In this document: piece by piece, positions 1-8,857 of the stretch
Layout of the letters: each line of letters opens with the position of its first letter
Numbering within the stretch: position 1 is the stretch's first letter
Origin: Kitasatospora indigofera
GTDB lineage: Bacteria > Actinomycetota > Actinomycetes > Streptomycetales > Streptomycetaceae
Reading direction: 5' to 3'
Assembly (NCBI RefSeq): GCF_014655955.1
Contig: NZ_BNBO01000059.1
Location: forward strand, 1 to 54,385
Length of the DNA stretch: 54,385 bases
Notes under the pieces: model-generated
The model's input: the letters and a program-made list of their open reading frames with translations, nothing else
The model's database searches: none
Told to the model about the DNA's origin: nothing
Made by a program: the position numbers and the translations under genes

Positions 1-74
1 GCGGCCAGGGTGGCCGCCACGGTGAGCAGGCAGGCGGCGGTGAGGGTACGGGATCTGCGAATGGTCATGCTCAC
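1..74 (-). CDS. Exported protein, N-terminal fragment (signal peptide only)
   Basis: Only the first 24 codons lie in the window; the gene continues past the left edge. Reading leftward it starts at GTG (74) or at the in-frame ATG (68). An AAGGAG ribosome site lies at 79-84: spacing 4 to the GTG and 10 to the ATG, so the ATG may be the true start. The visible residues (positive MTIRRSR followed by an Ala/Leu-rich stretch) are a Sec signal peptide. The mature protein and its function cannot be seen. It is divergent from the glycosidase gene at 806. Confidence 0.6.
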   Translation of the reverse strand, partial: MSMTIRRSRTLTAACLLTVAATLA

Positions 75-277
75 GACACTCCTTGAGGGCGGCGGTGGGG
101 GCCGTCGGGGGTTTCGGTCCTGAAGGTCCGGAGCCGGCTCCGGTGCCGGCCGGCGGCTCCGGGCGGCTGCGGGTACGTCGGGTGACACATGGTCGACCTG
201 TGCCGAGGCCGGCGGACGTGCGTGTTCGGGTGACTCCGAGCGCCGCCGGGCGATCCCGGGGGGCCGGGTCGCTGGCG

Positions 278-294
278 TTTACAACGTTATACAC
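278..294. promoter_or_regulatory. Candidate LacI-type operator (AACGTT core)
   Basis: TTTACAACGTTATACAC has a near-symmetric AACGTT centre. Many LacI-family sugar regulators bind dyads with a central CG, so this fits a regulator of the downstream glycosidase, but no LacI gene is in the window. It could instead belong to the leftward exported gene. Confidence 0.3.
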
Positions 295-540
295 ATCGGA
301 AGCGGGCGCGCCAAGAGATCGCTCTCCCGGTTTCCGGAACATTTCCTTACCGTGACCTGGGCGGCCCCGTGGAGACCTTCGCGGACACCACCGCGCACGG
401 CCGTCCGGGCGCCGCGTAAGCGCTGGTCCAGCACTGTGGGACCGGGGGCGGGACGGCGCCGGTGCGGCGGTGCCGGTTTCGGGCGAACTGCGCCGGACCT
501 CTGGACACGACTCCTGACGCGTGCTCTTATGCCGTTGGCA

Positions 541-559
541 GCAACGTTTCCAACGTTGG
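541..559. promoter_or_regulatory. Candidate operator pair with two AACGTT cores
   Basis: Two AACGTT cores lie 9 bp apart (543-548 and 552-557). The second sits in a perfect 10-bp palindrome CCAACGTTGG. The site is about 250 bp upstream of the GH2 start codon. Assignment to a LacI-type regulator is inference. Confidence 0.35.
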
Positions 560-805
560 AAGAGCGTCTCCTTCGACCCCGGCCTCCACCCGGCCGAGCC
601 GCCGTCACCCGCCGCGTCACCCCGCGGCACCCACCCGGCACGTCCCCCGCCGGCACCACCGCGCCCCGGTCGCACGGCGGGCACCCCGCCGCCCGGGCGC
701 ACGCCGGTGCGGCCCACCCGCACCCCCACGTCCCCCGGACGGGCGGACCGCCGCCTCCGAGGGGTGCCCCACCACCCTCCGTCCCCCCGTGTGAGGAGCC
801 ACCGC

Positions 806-3800
806 ATGACACGACAGCCGGCCACCCGACACCCACGCAGGATGTGGGCGCTGCTGCTGGCAGCGACCCTCTCGCTGCCCGTCGCCGGTCTCGTCCCCGC
901 CGCCTCGGCCGCCGAACCCTCCGACAGCACCGCGACCTTCGCCGCCGCCGACCCCGCCACCCAGGTGCACGGCCTGAAGGGCGAGTACTACCGGATGTCG
1001 GCCCCGGGCGCCCGTGACTTCGCCGAGCTCGGCGGCGTCGCGCTCGACCCGCAGATCAACCTCCCCGGCCTGGCCTCCACCTTCCAGGAGACGACCGGCC
1101 GCCAGGAGAACACCACCGCCCGCTGGACCGGCCAGATCGAGGCCCCCGCCGACGGCGACTACACCTTCTACGCCATCGGCGACAACGGCTTCCGGCTCTT
1201 CGTCGACGGCGCGCCCGTCATCGACCACTGGGTGCCCGACTGGGACCGCGAGCAGACCAGCGCCGTCCTCCACCTCAAGGCCGGCGAACGGCACGACTTC
1301 CGCCTGGAGATGTTCCAGGACGTCGGCGGCGCCAACATGTACCTGCGCTGGTCCAGCCCGGAGATGCCCAAGCAACTGGTGCCGGAGAGCGCCTTCACCC
1401 CGCCCGCCGGGTTCAGCGTCTACCCGGTCGCCCTGTCCGTCGCCGAGGACGGCCTCAAGGTCCAGGCCACCTTCGACGGCAAGGTCGCCGGCGTGGCAGG
1501 CGTCGCCGGCCACCTGACGGTCGAGTCCGACACCACGCCGATGCCCGTCAAGGCGGTCACCACCGCCTCCGACGACAAGCGCTCGGTGATCGTCAAGCTC
1601 TCCGAACCGATCCAGAAGGGCCAGCAGGTCCGGGTCCGCTACGACGGCAAGGGCGGCCTGACCTCCGCCGGCCAGAACGTCCCCGAGATCGCCCGCACCG
1701 CCGCCAACGCCTCCGAGCACCGCCTCACCACCCCGTGGACCGACAAGGTCGACAAGAACCACCCGCTGCCCGAGTACCCCCGCCCCCAGCAGGTGCGCGA
1801 CGACTGGCTGAACCTCAACGGCCCCTGGCAGTTCGCCGGCGCCGCCGCGGGCGAGCAGCCCGTCTTCGGCAAGGACCTCGGCGAGAAGATCATCGTGCCG
1901 TACCCGGTCGAGTCGATGCTCTCCGGCCTGGAGCGGCACGAGGACCACATGTTCTACCGCCGCACCGTCACCGTCCCCAAGGGCTGGAAGATCGGCTCCG
2001 GCCAGCGCCTCAAGCTGAACTTCGGCGCCGTCGACAACCAGGCCACCGTCTGGGTCAACGGCACCAAGGTCGCCGAGCACACCGGCGGCTACACCGGCTT
2101 TTCCGCCGACATCACCGACGCCCTCAAGGGCACCGGCCCTCAGGAGATCGTCGTCGCGGTCACCGACACCGCCGGCGCCAACCAGCCCCTCGGCAAGCAG
2201 TCCGCCAACCCCGGCGGCATCGTCTACACCCAGTCGTCCGGCATCTGGCAGACCGTCTGGATGGAACCCGTCGCGGCCACCTCCGTCGACAGCGTCACCA
2301 CCACCCCCGACATCGACACCGGCACCCTCGCCGTCACCGTCAACTCCCCAGGCGCCCCGGCCGGCACCCTCGTCAAGGCCGTCGCCAAGGACACCGCCGG
2401 AAACGTCGTCGGCTCCGTCAGCGGCCCCGCCAACACCCTGCTCCACCTGCCGGTGAGCAACCAGCACCTGTGGACGCCCGACGACCCGTACCTCTACGAC
2501 CTCAAGGTCACCCTGACCAGCGGCAAGCAGACCGACACCGTCAAGAGCTACTTCGGCATGCGCAAGGTCGCCATCCAGGACGTCGGCGGCTACCAGAAGA
2601 TCGTCCTCAACGGGAAGCCGATCTTCTCACTCGCCGAACTCGACCAGGGCTTCTGGCCGGACGGCCTCTACACCGCACCCACCGACGCCGCCATCACCTT
2701 CGACCTCAAGGCGCAGAAGGACCTCGGCTTCAACGCCGTCCGCAAGCACATCAAGGTCGAGTCGCCGCGCTGGTACTACCAGGCCGACAAGCTGGGCCTG
2801 CTCGTCTGGCAGGACTTCGTCTCCGGCGACTTCAGCACCCCCGCCGGACAGCAGGAGTTCGTCGCCGAGGGCATGGCCGAGATGAAGCTCCTCCACAACT
2901 CCCCGTCCCTGATCGGCTGGATCGTCTTCAACGAGGGCTGGGGCGAGTGGAACCGCGAGGAGACCGGCAAGCTCACCGAGGCCGTCAAGGCCGCCGACCC
3001 CTCCCGCATCGTCAACGCCCACAGCGGCGTCAACTGCTGCGCCTCCAAGGGTGACTCCGGCAAGGGCGACATCATCGACCACCACGACTACGGCAACAAC
3101 GACCCGGCGTTCCCGGACAGCAAGCGCGCCGCCATGGACGGCGAGCACGGCGGCTTCACCCTCCGCGCCCCCGGCCACATGTGGCCCGGCGCCCCGACCG
3201 TCATCTACAGCGGCGTGACCGACAAGGCCGCCCTCACCCGGAAGTACGTCGAGAACACCGAGACGTTCTACCTCGCCGCCGCCGGCGCCGAACTCTCCGG
3301 CTCCGTCTACACCCAGGTCACCGACCTGGAGAACGAGCTGAACGGCCTCTGGACGTACGACCGCCGCCAGATCAAGGTCGACCCGGCCCAGGTCCGCGCG
3401 ATCAACCTCAAGGTCATCGCGGCCGGCGCCGCCGCCGGCGCCCGCTCCGAGCTCAAGGGCGGCGCCTCCTGGCCGCTCGACGAGGGCACCGGCACCACCG
3501 CCGCCGACCAGGGCCCCAACAAGGCCCCGCTCACCCTGACCGCCGGCACCACCTGGACCCCCGGCGTCAGCGGCAGCGCCCTGAAGTTCGACGGCCAGGC
3601 CCAGTACGCCCAGACCGCCGGGCCCGTCCTCGACACCACCGGCAACTACTCGATCTCCGCCTGGGCCACCCTGGACGCCCTGCCCGGCAACTACGCCACC
3701 GTGGCCAGCCAGGACGGCCGCCGCACCGAGAACCCCTTCTACCTGCAGTACGGCCAGGGCGCCTTCGCCTTCAGCGTCCCCGGCGGCGTCCGGGCCCGGC

Positions 3801-4078
3801 TGCCGATCACCCCGCAGCTCGGCCACTGGTACCACCTGGTCGGCGTCCACGACGCGGCGGCCGGCACCATCTCCCTGTACGTCGACGGCACCCTCGCCGC
3901 CACCGTCCCCTCCACGTCGGCCGACGTCTCCACCGGCCCGCTCAGCCTCGGCCGCGCCAAGTGGAACGGCGGCAACGTGGACTTCTGGAACGGCTCGATC
4001 GACCAGGTCCACGCCTACGACAAGGCCCTCACCGCCGCGGAGGTGAGCACCCTGCACACCGCCGAGCAGCCCGCCTAA
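806..4078 (+). CDS. Secreted multidomain glycoside hydrolase family 2 enzyme (PA14 - GH2 - LamG)
   Basis: 1090 aa. Start chosen at ATG 806, after GAGGAG at 793-798; it begins a twin-positive signal peptide (residues 1-35, cleavage near ASA-A). Domains in order: PA14 carbohydrate-binding (~55-197, GEYY start), a linker domain, GH2 sugar-binding jelly roll (~323-488, NLNGPWQF), GH2 immunoglobulin-like (~490-590), GH2 TIM barrel (~590-865), and a C-terminal LamG/concanavalin-like domain (~888-1085). The likely acid/base is Glu710 in FNEGWGEW and the likely nucleophile Glu780 in DGEHGG, 70 residues apart as is usual in GH2. Known GH2 enzymes are beta-galactosidases, glucuronidases and mannosidases; which sugar is cut cannot be told here. 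The two binding domains suggest an extracellular polysaccharide substrate. Monocistronic, ending in a strong hairpin. Confidence 0.9.
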   Translation: MTRQPATRHPRRMWALLLAATLSLPVAGLVPAASAAEPSDSTATFAAADPATQVHGLKGEYYRMSAPGARDFAELGGVALDPQINLPGLASTFQETTGRQENTTARWTGQIEAPADGDYTFYAIGDNGFRLFVDGAPVIDHWVPDWDREQTSAVLHLKAGERHDFRLEMFQDVGGANMYLRWSSPEMPKQLVPESAFTPPAGFSVYPVALSVAEDGLKVQATFDGKVAGVAGVAGHLTVESDTTPMPVKAVTTASDDKRSVIVKLSEPIQKGQQVRVRYDGKGGLTSAGQNVPEIARTAANASEHRLTTPWTDKVDKNHPLPEYPRPQQVRDDWLNLNGPWQFAGAAAGEQPVFGKDLGEKIIVPYPVESMLSGLERHEDHMFYRRTVTVPKGWKIGSGQRLKLNFGAVDNQATVWVNGTKVAEHTGGYTGFSADITDALKGTGPQEIVVAVTDTAGANQPLGKQSANPGGIVYTQSSGIWQTVWMEPVAATSVDSVTTTPDIDTGTLAVTVNSPGAPAGTLVKAVAKDTAGNVVGSVSGPANTLLHLPVSNQHLWTPDDPYLYDLKVTLTSGKQTDTVKSYFGMRKVAIQDVGGYQKIVLNGKPIFSLAELDQGFWPDGLYTAPTDAAITFDLKAQKDLGFNAVRKHIKVESPRWYYQADKLGLLVWQDFVSGDFSTPAGQQEFVAEGMAEMKLLHNSPSLIGWIVFNEGWGEWNREETGKLTEAVKAADPSRIVNAHSGVNCCASKGDSGKGDIIDHHDYGNNDPAFPDSKRAAMDGEHGGFTLRAPGHMWPGAPTVIYSGVTDKAALTRKYVENTETFYLAAAGAELSGSVYTQVTDLENELNGLWTYDRRQIKVDPAQVRAINLKVIAAGAAAGARSELKGGASWPLDEGTGTTAADQGPNKAPLTLTAGTTWTPGVSGSALKFDGQAQYAQTAGPVLDTTGNYSISAWATLDALPGNYATVASQDGRRTENPFYLQYGQGAFAFSVPGGVRARLPITPQLGHWYHLVGVHDAAAGTISLYVDGTLAATVPSTSADVSTGPLSLGRAKWNGGNVDFWNGSIDQVHAYDKALTAAEVSTLHTAEQPA

Positions 4079-4090
4079 CGCCCGGCGGCC

Positions 4091-4171
4091 CGCACCGCAC
4101 CATCTCGCACCGCACCATCTGGCACCGCATCGCATCATCTGGCACCGCACTGCACCACCCGGTGCCGCACT
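4091..4171. repeat. Degenerate short tandem repeat (GCACCGCACCATCT-like)
   Basis: Directly after the GH2 stop, units of roughly 12-20 bp built from GCACCGCA, CATCT and TGGCACCGCA recur four to five times. No coding role is evident. A similar GCACCGCACTGCA repeat occurs at 21451-21483. Confidence 0.5.
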
Positions 4172-4175
4172 GACC

Positions 4176-4220
4176 GCGCCGCCCCCGGCGGGAGGACTTC
4201 CCTCCCGCCGGGGGCGGCGC
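4176..4220 (+). terminator. Strong hairpin terminator after the GH2 gene
   Basis: A perfect 20-bp stem (4176-4195 pairs with 4201-4220) encloses the 5-nt loop ACTTC. There is no U-tract, as is common for actinomycete terminators. Confidence 0.85.
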
Positions 4221-4450
4221 CGGCGGTCGGCCGCCGGGCCGCTGCCGCCGTGCCGTTGCCGCTGTGCCGTCGGCCCAGGCAGCCATGTCAGCCCATGTGC
4301 AGGTGAGGCCGGCCGGCCCGGCACCGGGCCGGCCCGCCCTCCCCGGCCCGGGCGGGCCGTGGCAGCTCGGCGCCCGCCCGCCGTTCCGCAGCGAGCCCGC
4401 TGCTAGCATCCGCCCGGTCCAGACGGAAGATCGAACAAGGCGGGCCCCGG

Positions 4451-5005
4451 ATGCACGACAGCACGGACGACGACCGGCAGGACATGAGGGCGCCGAGCCG
4501 CCGCAAGCTCACCCTGGGCATCGCGGGCGGGCTGCTCCTGCTCGGCCTGGCCGGCGGCGCCCTGCTCCTGTCGGGCCCGGACGGCCCCGCACCGGTCGGC
4601 TCCGGGACCGGCCCGGGCCCCTCGCCCAGCCCGACCCCCGGCGCACCGGACCCGACGAGCCCCACCCCCACCGAACCGGCGCCGCCGGCCGCGGCCCCGG
4701 CACCCACCGCGGCCCCCACACCGGCGGACGACCCGGCACCCACCGCCGCCGCGGCACCGGCGGCAGGCCCCTCACCCAGCAGGACGACGGCCGCCACCAG
4801 GCCGGCCGCCCCCGCACCCACCAAGGCGCCACCCACCAAGGCACCCGCCTACCCCAGCCCGCCGCCGAGACCGGTGCCGGTCCTGCCGACGCTGCCGGCC
4901 AGCTGCCCCCCGTTCCAGTACCCCACCTACATGGGATGCGCCACCCTGCCTCCTGCGATCACCCTCGGCCCGGTACCCACCGCTTCCGCGCGGCCGTCCG
5001 GCTGA
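4451..5005 (+). CDS. Membrane-anchored Pro/Ala/Thr-rich protein
   Basis: 184 aa, unknown function. A ~20-residue charged N-terminus precedes one hydrophobic segment (about 19-40, LGIAGGLLLLGLAGGALLL). Then comes a long Pro/Ala/Thr low-complexity stretch like a wall-spanning stalk, and a short C-terminal region with two Cys (CPPFQYPTYMGC). Type II membrane topology is likely, with the stalk outside. Start ATG 4451 follows a weak AAGGCGG; ATG 4484 is an alternative. A TAGCAT sequence near 4403 could be its -10. The low-complexity part makes homology calls unreliable. Confidence 0.6.
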   Translation: MHDSTDDDRQDMRAPSRRKLTLGIAGGLLLLGLAGGALLLSGPDGPAPVGSGTGPGPSPSPTPGAPDPTSPTPTEPAPPAAAPAPTAAPTPADDPAPTAAAAPAAGPSPSRTTAATRPAAPAPTKAPPTKAPAYPSPPPRPVPVLPTLPASCPPFQYPTYMGCATLPPAITLGPVPTASARPSG

Positions 5006-5134
5006 CACCGCCTCGGCGGGCCGAGCCCGCTCCGGCGACCCCGCCCCGGACCGCACCGCACCGCCCCGATGTCCCCGGCCGCCGACAGGGTCCGGCCGGG
5101 CGTGCACCGCGACCAGCCCGGCAGGAGGCGTGGG

Positions 5135-5410
5135 ATGTTCAACCGCAAGCGGTCCGGCCGCCGGACGGACTCGGCCACCTGGGAGGTCGCCCTGACCCTC
5201 CTGACCGGCCTCATGGCCCTCGGCCCCGGCTCCCGCACCCACCACATCGTCCTCGGAACCGCGTTCGCCATCGCGCTCACGGGCCTGCTCTGCGACGTCG
5301 TGGGCCGCCTGCTGCTGCGCCGGGCGGCGGCGGCCGGCCGCCTGAAGGGCCGCCACAGCCTGACGGACCACCACCCGGCACCCGAGCCCCCCTCCCGGCC
5401 GCCCGCCTGA
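5135..5410 (+). CDS. Small two-helix membrane protein
   Basis: 91 aa, unknown function. Start ATG 5135 is set by AGGAGG at 5123-5128. A basic N-terminus (MFNRKRSGRR) is followed by two hydrophobic segments (~18-33 and ~40-60) separated by a short polar turn (PGSRTHH), then a basic and Pro-rich cytoplasmic tail. It lies 130 bp after the stalk protein and is followed by a hairpin at 5423-5443. This could be a hypothetical actinomycete membrane protein; nothing identifies a substrate. Confidence 0.6.
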   Translation: MFNRKRSGRRTDSATWEVALTLLTGLMALGPGSRTHHIVLGTAFAIALTGLLCDVVGRLLLRRAAAAGRLKGRHSLTDHHPAPEPPSRPPA

Positions 5411-5422
5411 AGCACCGCGCCC

Positions 5423-5443
5423 GCCCCCGCGCACAGCGGGGGC
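5423..5443. terminator. Hairpin terminator between convergent genes
   Basis: An 8-bp perfect stem GCCCCCGC/GCGGGGGC with loop GCACA lies between the stop at 5410 and the stop of the convergent SUKH gene at 5479, so it can serve both. Confidence 0.6.
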
Positions 5444-5478
5444 CCCGACCGTAGGGCAGCCGCGCACGCCCCGGCCGC

Positions 5479-6015
5479 CTACCGCCGGGCCGGCTCGAAG
5501 AACGGCGGCGGCAGCTGCTCGTCCTCGTCCTCAAGGGAGAAGGCCTCGGTGGTGGTCCGCCCGCTCAGCAGGCCGTGGAGGAACCCGACCGCACCCACGT
5601 CGTGAGCCTCGTAGTACCAGCTGCGCGGACTCCAGGCGACGACGGTCCAGCTGTCCGGTTCACCGTCGGTGAGCCAGCAGAGCCGGGCCCCACTGTCGAC
5701 GCCGGCCCACGGCAGAAGCCCGCCGGGCTCCGGGTGGAACGGGTACGGGCACTTCTCCGGGTTCCTCCGCCGGAACGACCGTTCGCCGTCGAGCAGCCCC
5801 TGGGCCTGCTCGACCAGCAGATTGCGACCGCCGAAAGGCGTCAACGGGCTGATGAAGCCGACGAACTGACCGAATCCGTAGCGCTCGACCAGGGCCTTGA
5901 AGTCCGCGGGCAGCCCAAGCCCGAGGGCGGCTTCGGCCTCCGCCCAGTCGCCGCTCCCGTGGACCGGGTGCGCGGGCGGCTCCACCAGGCGGATCAGATC
6001 GTCGATCGTCGTCAT
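5479..6015 (-). CDS. SMI1/KNR4 (SUKH) family protein
   Basis: 178 aa. The start ATG 6015 gives MTTIDDLIRLV, the usual SUKH opening; the frame stays open upstream but with Pro/Arg-rich, non-conserved residues. Family hallmarks: WAEAEAALGLGLPADFKALVERYGFGQF (residues ~19-47, quoted loosely as W-AE--LG--LP-DF--L---YG), then FISPLTPF and, after a variable middle, LCWLTDGEPDSWTVV. SUKH proteins are often immunity proteins against secreted nuclease or other toxins, but many stand alone. No toxin gene is adjacent. No clear ribosome site. Confidence 0.75.
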   Translation of the reverse strand: MTTIDDLIRLVEPPAHPVHGSGDWAEAEAALGLGLPADFKALVERYGFGQFVGFISPLTPFGGRNLLVEQAQGLLDGERSFRRRNPEKCPYPFHPEPGGLLPWAGVDSGARLCWLTDGEPDSWTVVAWSPRSWYYEAHDVGAVGFLHGLLSGRTTTEAFSLEDEDEQLPPPFFEPARR

Positions 6016-6144
6016 GCCGGGGAGTGTATTGACCCCCCACCCCGGGCCCCGGGCCGGTCTGCCAGGACCTCGCCGCGACCGGCGCCGCAGGGCAGCACCG
6101 CCCACCGCCAGGGCCCGTCCGTCACCGCCCGGTGGCCGGTTCGG

Positions 6145-6882
6145 TCAGTGTGCGGGGCCGGTGTTCTCGGGGAGGGCGGCCACGGTGAGGAGGACGGCCT
6201 CCTCGGGGGTGGCGGTGCGGGCGATGAGCTCTCCCTTGTCCCGTACGAGGTACCACCCGGTGTGGTGCGGGTCGATGGAGTACCCGGCGCGTGTGTAGGG
6301 GAAGGTGGCGCGGGTGGAGAACCAGAGGACGAAGTGGCTGGTGACCGGCCTCAGCCGGCGCAGGGCGGGCTGGGCGTGAGCTGCCTCCAGGAGCGCGAGA
6401 ACGTGGGGGTGGCGGTCTCCCGGAGATGTGTGGAAGCTGTCGATGAGGTGCCTCCAGGCGAGCTCTACCTGGTCGAACGGCTCACGTTCGTGGTCGAGGG
6501 CCCAGGGCCTGAACCGGATGAACGGGGCCGTTTCCCGGGTGCCTTCGAGACCGCAGCCGCCCGTCCAGGCTGCCACGGCCCAGGCGACGGCGGCCAGGTC
6601 CGCGGTGACGCCGCCGGCCAGCCAGGCGCCTCGCGCGCGGCAGCGCACCCGGAAGCCGGTCTCCTCGGGCAGGGCGAACACGGTCACCAGGCGGCCGCCG
6701 CCGTCGTCGTGGAACTCGACCTGGCGCTCCCACTTCTCCTCCAGGGCGGGCAGGTCGAGGCCCAGTTCTGCCGCCGTACGTCGCAGTCCGGCCGCGAGGG
6801 TGGTGCTGCCGGCAGCGGGACCAGGAAGGGCAGGAGGGAGGGCAGCAGGGGCCGGCGACCGGTCCGGCGGCAAGGAGGTCAT
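6145..6882 (-). CDS. DUF6193-like hypothetical protein
   Basis: 245 aa. An Ala/Pro-rich N-terminus is followed by a globular region with FRVRCRARGAWLAGG, WTGGCGLEGT and a conserved FRPWALDHEREPFD block. The C-terminal half (residues ~175-240) resembles the protein at 45150-45893: both read RLR-----SH--L-FS, then a basic/aromatic stretch, and end in TPEEAVLLTVAALP-like sequence. I believe this is the DUF6193 family, common in streptomycetes and sometimes near specialised-metabolite genes; the role is unknown. The start ATG 6882 is not backed by a clear ribosome site. Confidence 0.6.
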   Translation of the reverse strand: MTSLPPDRSPAPAALPPALPGPAAGSTTLAAGLRRTAAELGLDLPALEEKWERQVEFHDDGGGRLVTVFALPEETGFRVRCRARGAWLAGGVTADLAAVAWAVAAWTGGCGLEGTRETAPFIRFRPWALDHEREPFDQVELAWRHLIDSFHTSPGDRHPHVLALLEAAHAQPALRRLRPVTSHFVLWFSTRATFPYTRAGYSIDPHHTGWYLVRDKGELIARTATPEEAVLLTVAALPENTGPAH

Positions 6883-7096
6883 GGCTACAGTCTGCTCCCC
6901 GGCTCCCGGCCGGCGGTTCCTGAGGTCCTGACACCCCTGACGTCCTGACGCCCGGCCCGTCCGGTCCGCCCGGTCCGCCCGGGGTGGTGACCGCCCTCGC
7001 TGCGCCGCTCCTCGCTGCGCCGCTCCCCGCCGCGCCGGTCCTGGCTGCCGAGGCCCTGATGTGCCAGGTGGTGGCCGGGCAGGCTACTTTGCTCGG

Positions 7097-7537
7097 GTGA
7101 GTCTTCTTGATGATGTGGCCGAGCGCGACGGCTGGCGCTGCTGGGTGTGCGACGAACCGGTCGACCCCGACAAGTCGGTGAACGACGCGCGGGGGCCCAG
7201 CGTCGACAGCCGCACCGCGGACCGGAAGGCCAAGGTCGCCGAGCGGCTGGCGCACCGCGGGTGCAACAGCCGCAAGGGTGCGGTCAAGGTGGTCATCGCC
7301 TGGCCGGAGCGCCTGTACGTGGCCGAACCCGCGCCGCTGATCACCGTGGCCGGGCGGCTGGAGCGCAAGGGGGGCCGCGAGATGGTGGGCCGGTGCCCGA
7401 CCAGGAAGGACGCCCAGGAGACGGCGGACTGGCTGGTGGACCGGTTCTCCCGGCTGGTGCCCGGGCTGCCGGTGACCGCCGACGTCGAGGCGGGCGGCGG
7501 CCAGTTCCTCGTCGTCCTGGCCACCGGCCGCCGCTGA
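7097..7537 (+). CDS. HNH-endonuclease-like Cys/His protein
   Basis: 146 aa from GTG 7097 (VSLLDDVAERDGW). The frame is open upstream to 7061, but those residues look non-coding and the ribosome site is weak. WRCWVCDEPVD near residue 15 and HRGCNSRKG near residue 57 form a C-x2-C ... H-x2-C zinc-binding arrangement as in HNH-fold nucleases. The canonical DHxxP catalytic block is not obvious, so nuclease activity is uncertain. The C-terminal half (PTRKDAQETADWLVDRF) looks like a separate small alpha/beta region. Similar stand-alone proteins are common in Streptomyces. Confidence 0.6.
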   Translation: MSLLDDVAERDGWRCWVCDEPVDPDKSVNDARGPSVDSRTADRKAKVAERLAHRGCNSRKGAVKVVIAWPERLYVAEPAPLITVAGRLERKGGREMVGRCPTRKDAQETADWLVDRFSRLVPGLPVTADVEAGGGQFLVVLATGRR

Positions 7538-7747
7538 CCGGGGATCACCTGCGCGTACCCGCGCCGGCCCCGAGCCGGCGCATGCGGGCGGGACGGCGCC
7601 GCCGGGCGTTGCGCGTTCCGCCGTCCCCGGCCGCTGCCGGGTGCGTCATGACCCATCACCGGGTCAGGGGCCGGAACAGGCCCGTGGCAGACTTTCGCTC
7701 CTTGCTCCCCGGCCGTTCGGGCGGGAGCACAACGGGAGGAACGAGAC

Positions 7748-8116
7748 GTGGCACTCTTCGGCAACGCGCACCAGGTGGACCCGGCGGCGGCCCGGCAGGA
7801 GTTCGCCAAGCTGTTCGGGAACGACGAGCAGGTGCACGCGGCGTACCAGCTGATCCGCGACACGTTCATGTTCACCGACCGCCGGCTGATCCTGGTCGAC
7901 AAGCAGGGCATCACCGGCAAGAAGACCGAGTACCACTCGATTCCCTACAAGAGCATCACGCACTTCGCGGTCGAGACGGCCGGCAGCTTCGACCTCGACG
8001 CCGAGCTGAAGATCTGGGTCTCCGGCAATCCGCTGCCGATCCAGAAGACCTTCACCAAGGGCGTCGACATCTACGAGGTGCAGGCCCTGCTGACCCAGTA
8101 CGTGGCCGTGAAGTAG
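7748..8116 (+). CDS. Bacterial PH-domain protein
   Basis: 122 aa. GTG start at 7748 follows GGAGGA (7736-7741). The whole protein is one bacterial pleckstrin-homology fold: RDTFMFTDRRLILVDKQGI, IPYKSITHFAVETAGSFDLDAELKIWV, and a C-terminal helix EVQALLTQYV. This matches the bPH_1 group seen in many actinomycetes. No signal or membrane segment, so it is cytosolic; the ligand is unknown. Monocistronic, followed by a palindromic terminator. Confidence 0.8.
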   Translation: MALFGNAHQVDPAAARQEFAKLFGNDEQVHAAYQLIRDTFMFTDRRLILVDKQGITGKKTEYHSIPYKSITHFAVETAGSFDLDAELKIWVSGNPLPIQKTFTKGVDIYEVQALLTQYVAVK

Positions 8117-8123
8117 CCCGCCG

Positions 8124-8145
8124 GGCCGCCCGGGCCCGGGCGGCC
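8124..8145 (+). terminator. Palindromic hairpin terminator
   Basis: A perfect 22-bp GC palindrome (arms GGCCGCCCGGG and its complement) starts 8 bp after the PH gene and is followed by TTGTG. Confidence 0.6.
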
Positions 8146-8221
8146 TTGTGCGACGACGGTGCCGGCGCCGGCCCGGCCGGCGGGACCGGGGCCGGGCGCG
8201 GGCACCTCGCCGGGGGCGGGT

Positions 8222-8857
8222 TCAGCCGGTGTGCCCGAGGCCCCGGTCGGGCGCGGTCATGTCCCCGGTCCCGGGCGTGCCCCCGGCCAGCCCGTAGCGC
8301 AGGTGCACGGACCCCTTCGGGCCGGCCACCGGTGCCTCCAGGAGCGTGAGGTTGGTGGGCACCGCGCCGCCGTCGAACACCTTCTTCCCGACACCGAGCA
8401 CGATCGGGTGAACCAGGAGGTTCAGGCGGTCGAAGAGCTTCTCCCGCAGGAGCGTCTGCACCAGGTTCAGACTCCCGACGACCTTCACGTGCTCGTGCCG
8501 CTCGCGGACCTCGCGCACCGCGCCGGCCAGGTCCGTGCCGAGCTGCGTGGACCCGGCCCACGACAGGTCGGGCTTGCCCCGGGAGGCCACGTACTTGGGG
8601 ATGCTGTTGAACAGCCTGGCGATCTCCCCCTCCTGCTGACCCGGCCAGTAGGCGGCGAAGATGTCGTACGTCCGCCGTCCGAGCAGGAGGGCGTCCGTGC
8701 CCTCGTACGAGGCGATGATCCGCTCCCCGGCGAAATCGTCCAGCATCGGAACCTGCCAACCCCCGAACGGGAACCCCTCCGGGTCCTCGTCGGGCCCGCC
8801 CGGCGCCTGCGCGACGAGATCGAGGGTCGAGAACAGCTCGATGTGGATGAGTCCCAT
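8222..8857 (-). CDS. Dihydrofolate reductase-like (RibD C-terminal family) protein
   Basis: 211 aa. Start ATG 8857 (MGLIHIELFSTLDLV) follows GGGAG. Family features: STLDLVAQAPGG at the N-terminus, LLLGRRTYDIFAAYWP (~residues 60-75), a nucleotide-site strand VKVVGSLNLVQTLL, and LLVHPIVLGVGKKVF (~150). This is the NADPH-dependent DHFR/RibD-C superfamily abundant in actinomycetes; most members have no assigned substrate. It is unlikely to be housekeeping DHFR. Neighbours on both sides are unrelated single genes. Confidence 0.85.
   Translation of the reverse strand: MGLIHIELFSTLDLVAQAPGGPDEDPEGFPFGGWQVPMLDDFAGERIIASYEGTDALLLGRRTYDIFAAYWPGQQEGEIARLFNSIPKYVASRGKPDLSWAGSTQLGTDLAGAVREVRERHEHVKVVGSLNLVQTLLREKLFDRLNLLVHPIVLGVGKKVFDGGAVPTNLTLLEAPVAGPKGSVHLRYGLAGGTPGTGDMTAPDRGLGHTG

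Larger units (their letters stand above)
75..805. other. Long intergenic regulatory region upstream of the GH2 glycosidase
   Basis: This 731-bp gap separates two divergent exported-protein genes. I see no convincing gene in it: the overlapping frames are Pro/Arg-rich shadow reading frames. It contains short locally AT-richer spots with AACGTT-centred sites (283-288, 543-548, 552-557) that stand out in the GC-rich background and are listed separately as candidate operators. Confidence 0.5.

Noticed and set aside
617..2467. Long minus-strand frame opposite the GH2 gene (616 codons) and similar long antisense frames (2627-4324, 10931-13105, 21715-23502, 48406-50850).
   Set aside because: They are Val/Gly/Arg/Asp-repetitive shadows that arise from strong third-position GC bias in the real genes.
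3181..4173. Plus-strand frame of Arg/Pro composition inside the GH2 gene.
   Set aside because: It overlaps a clearly conserved enzyme domain in another frame and has extreme Arg content.
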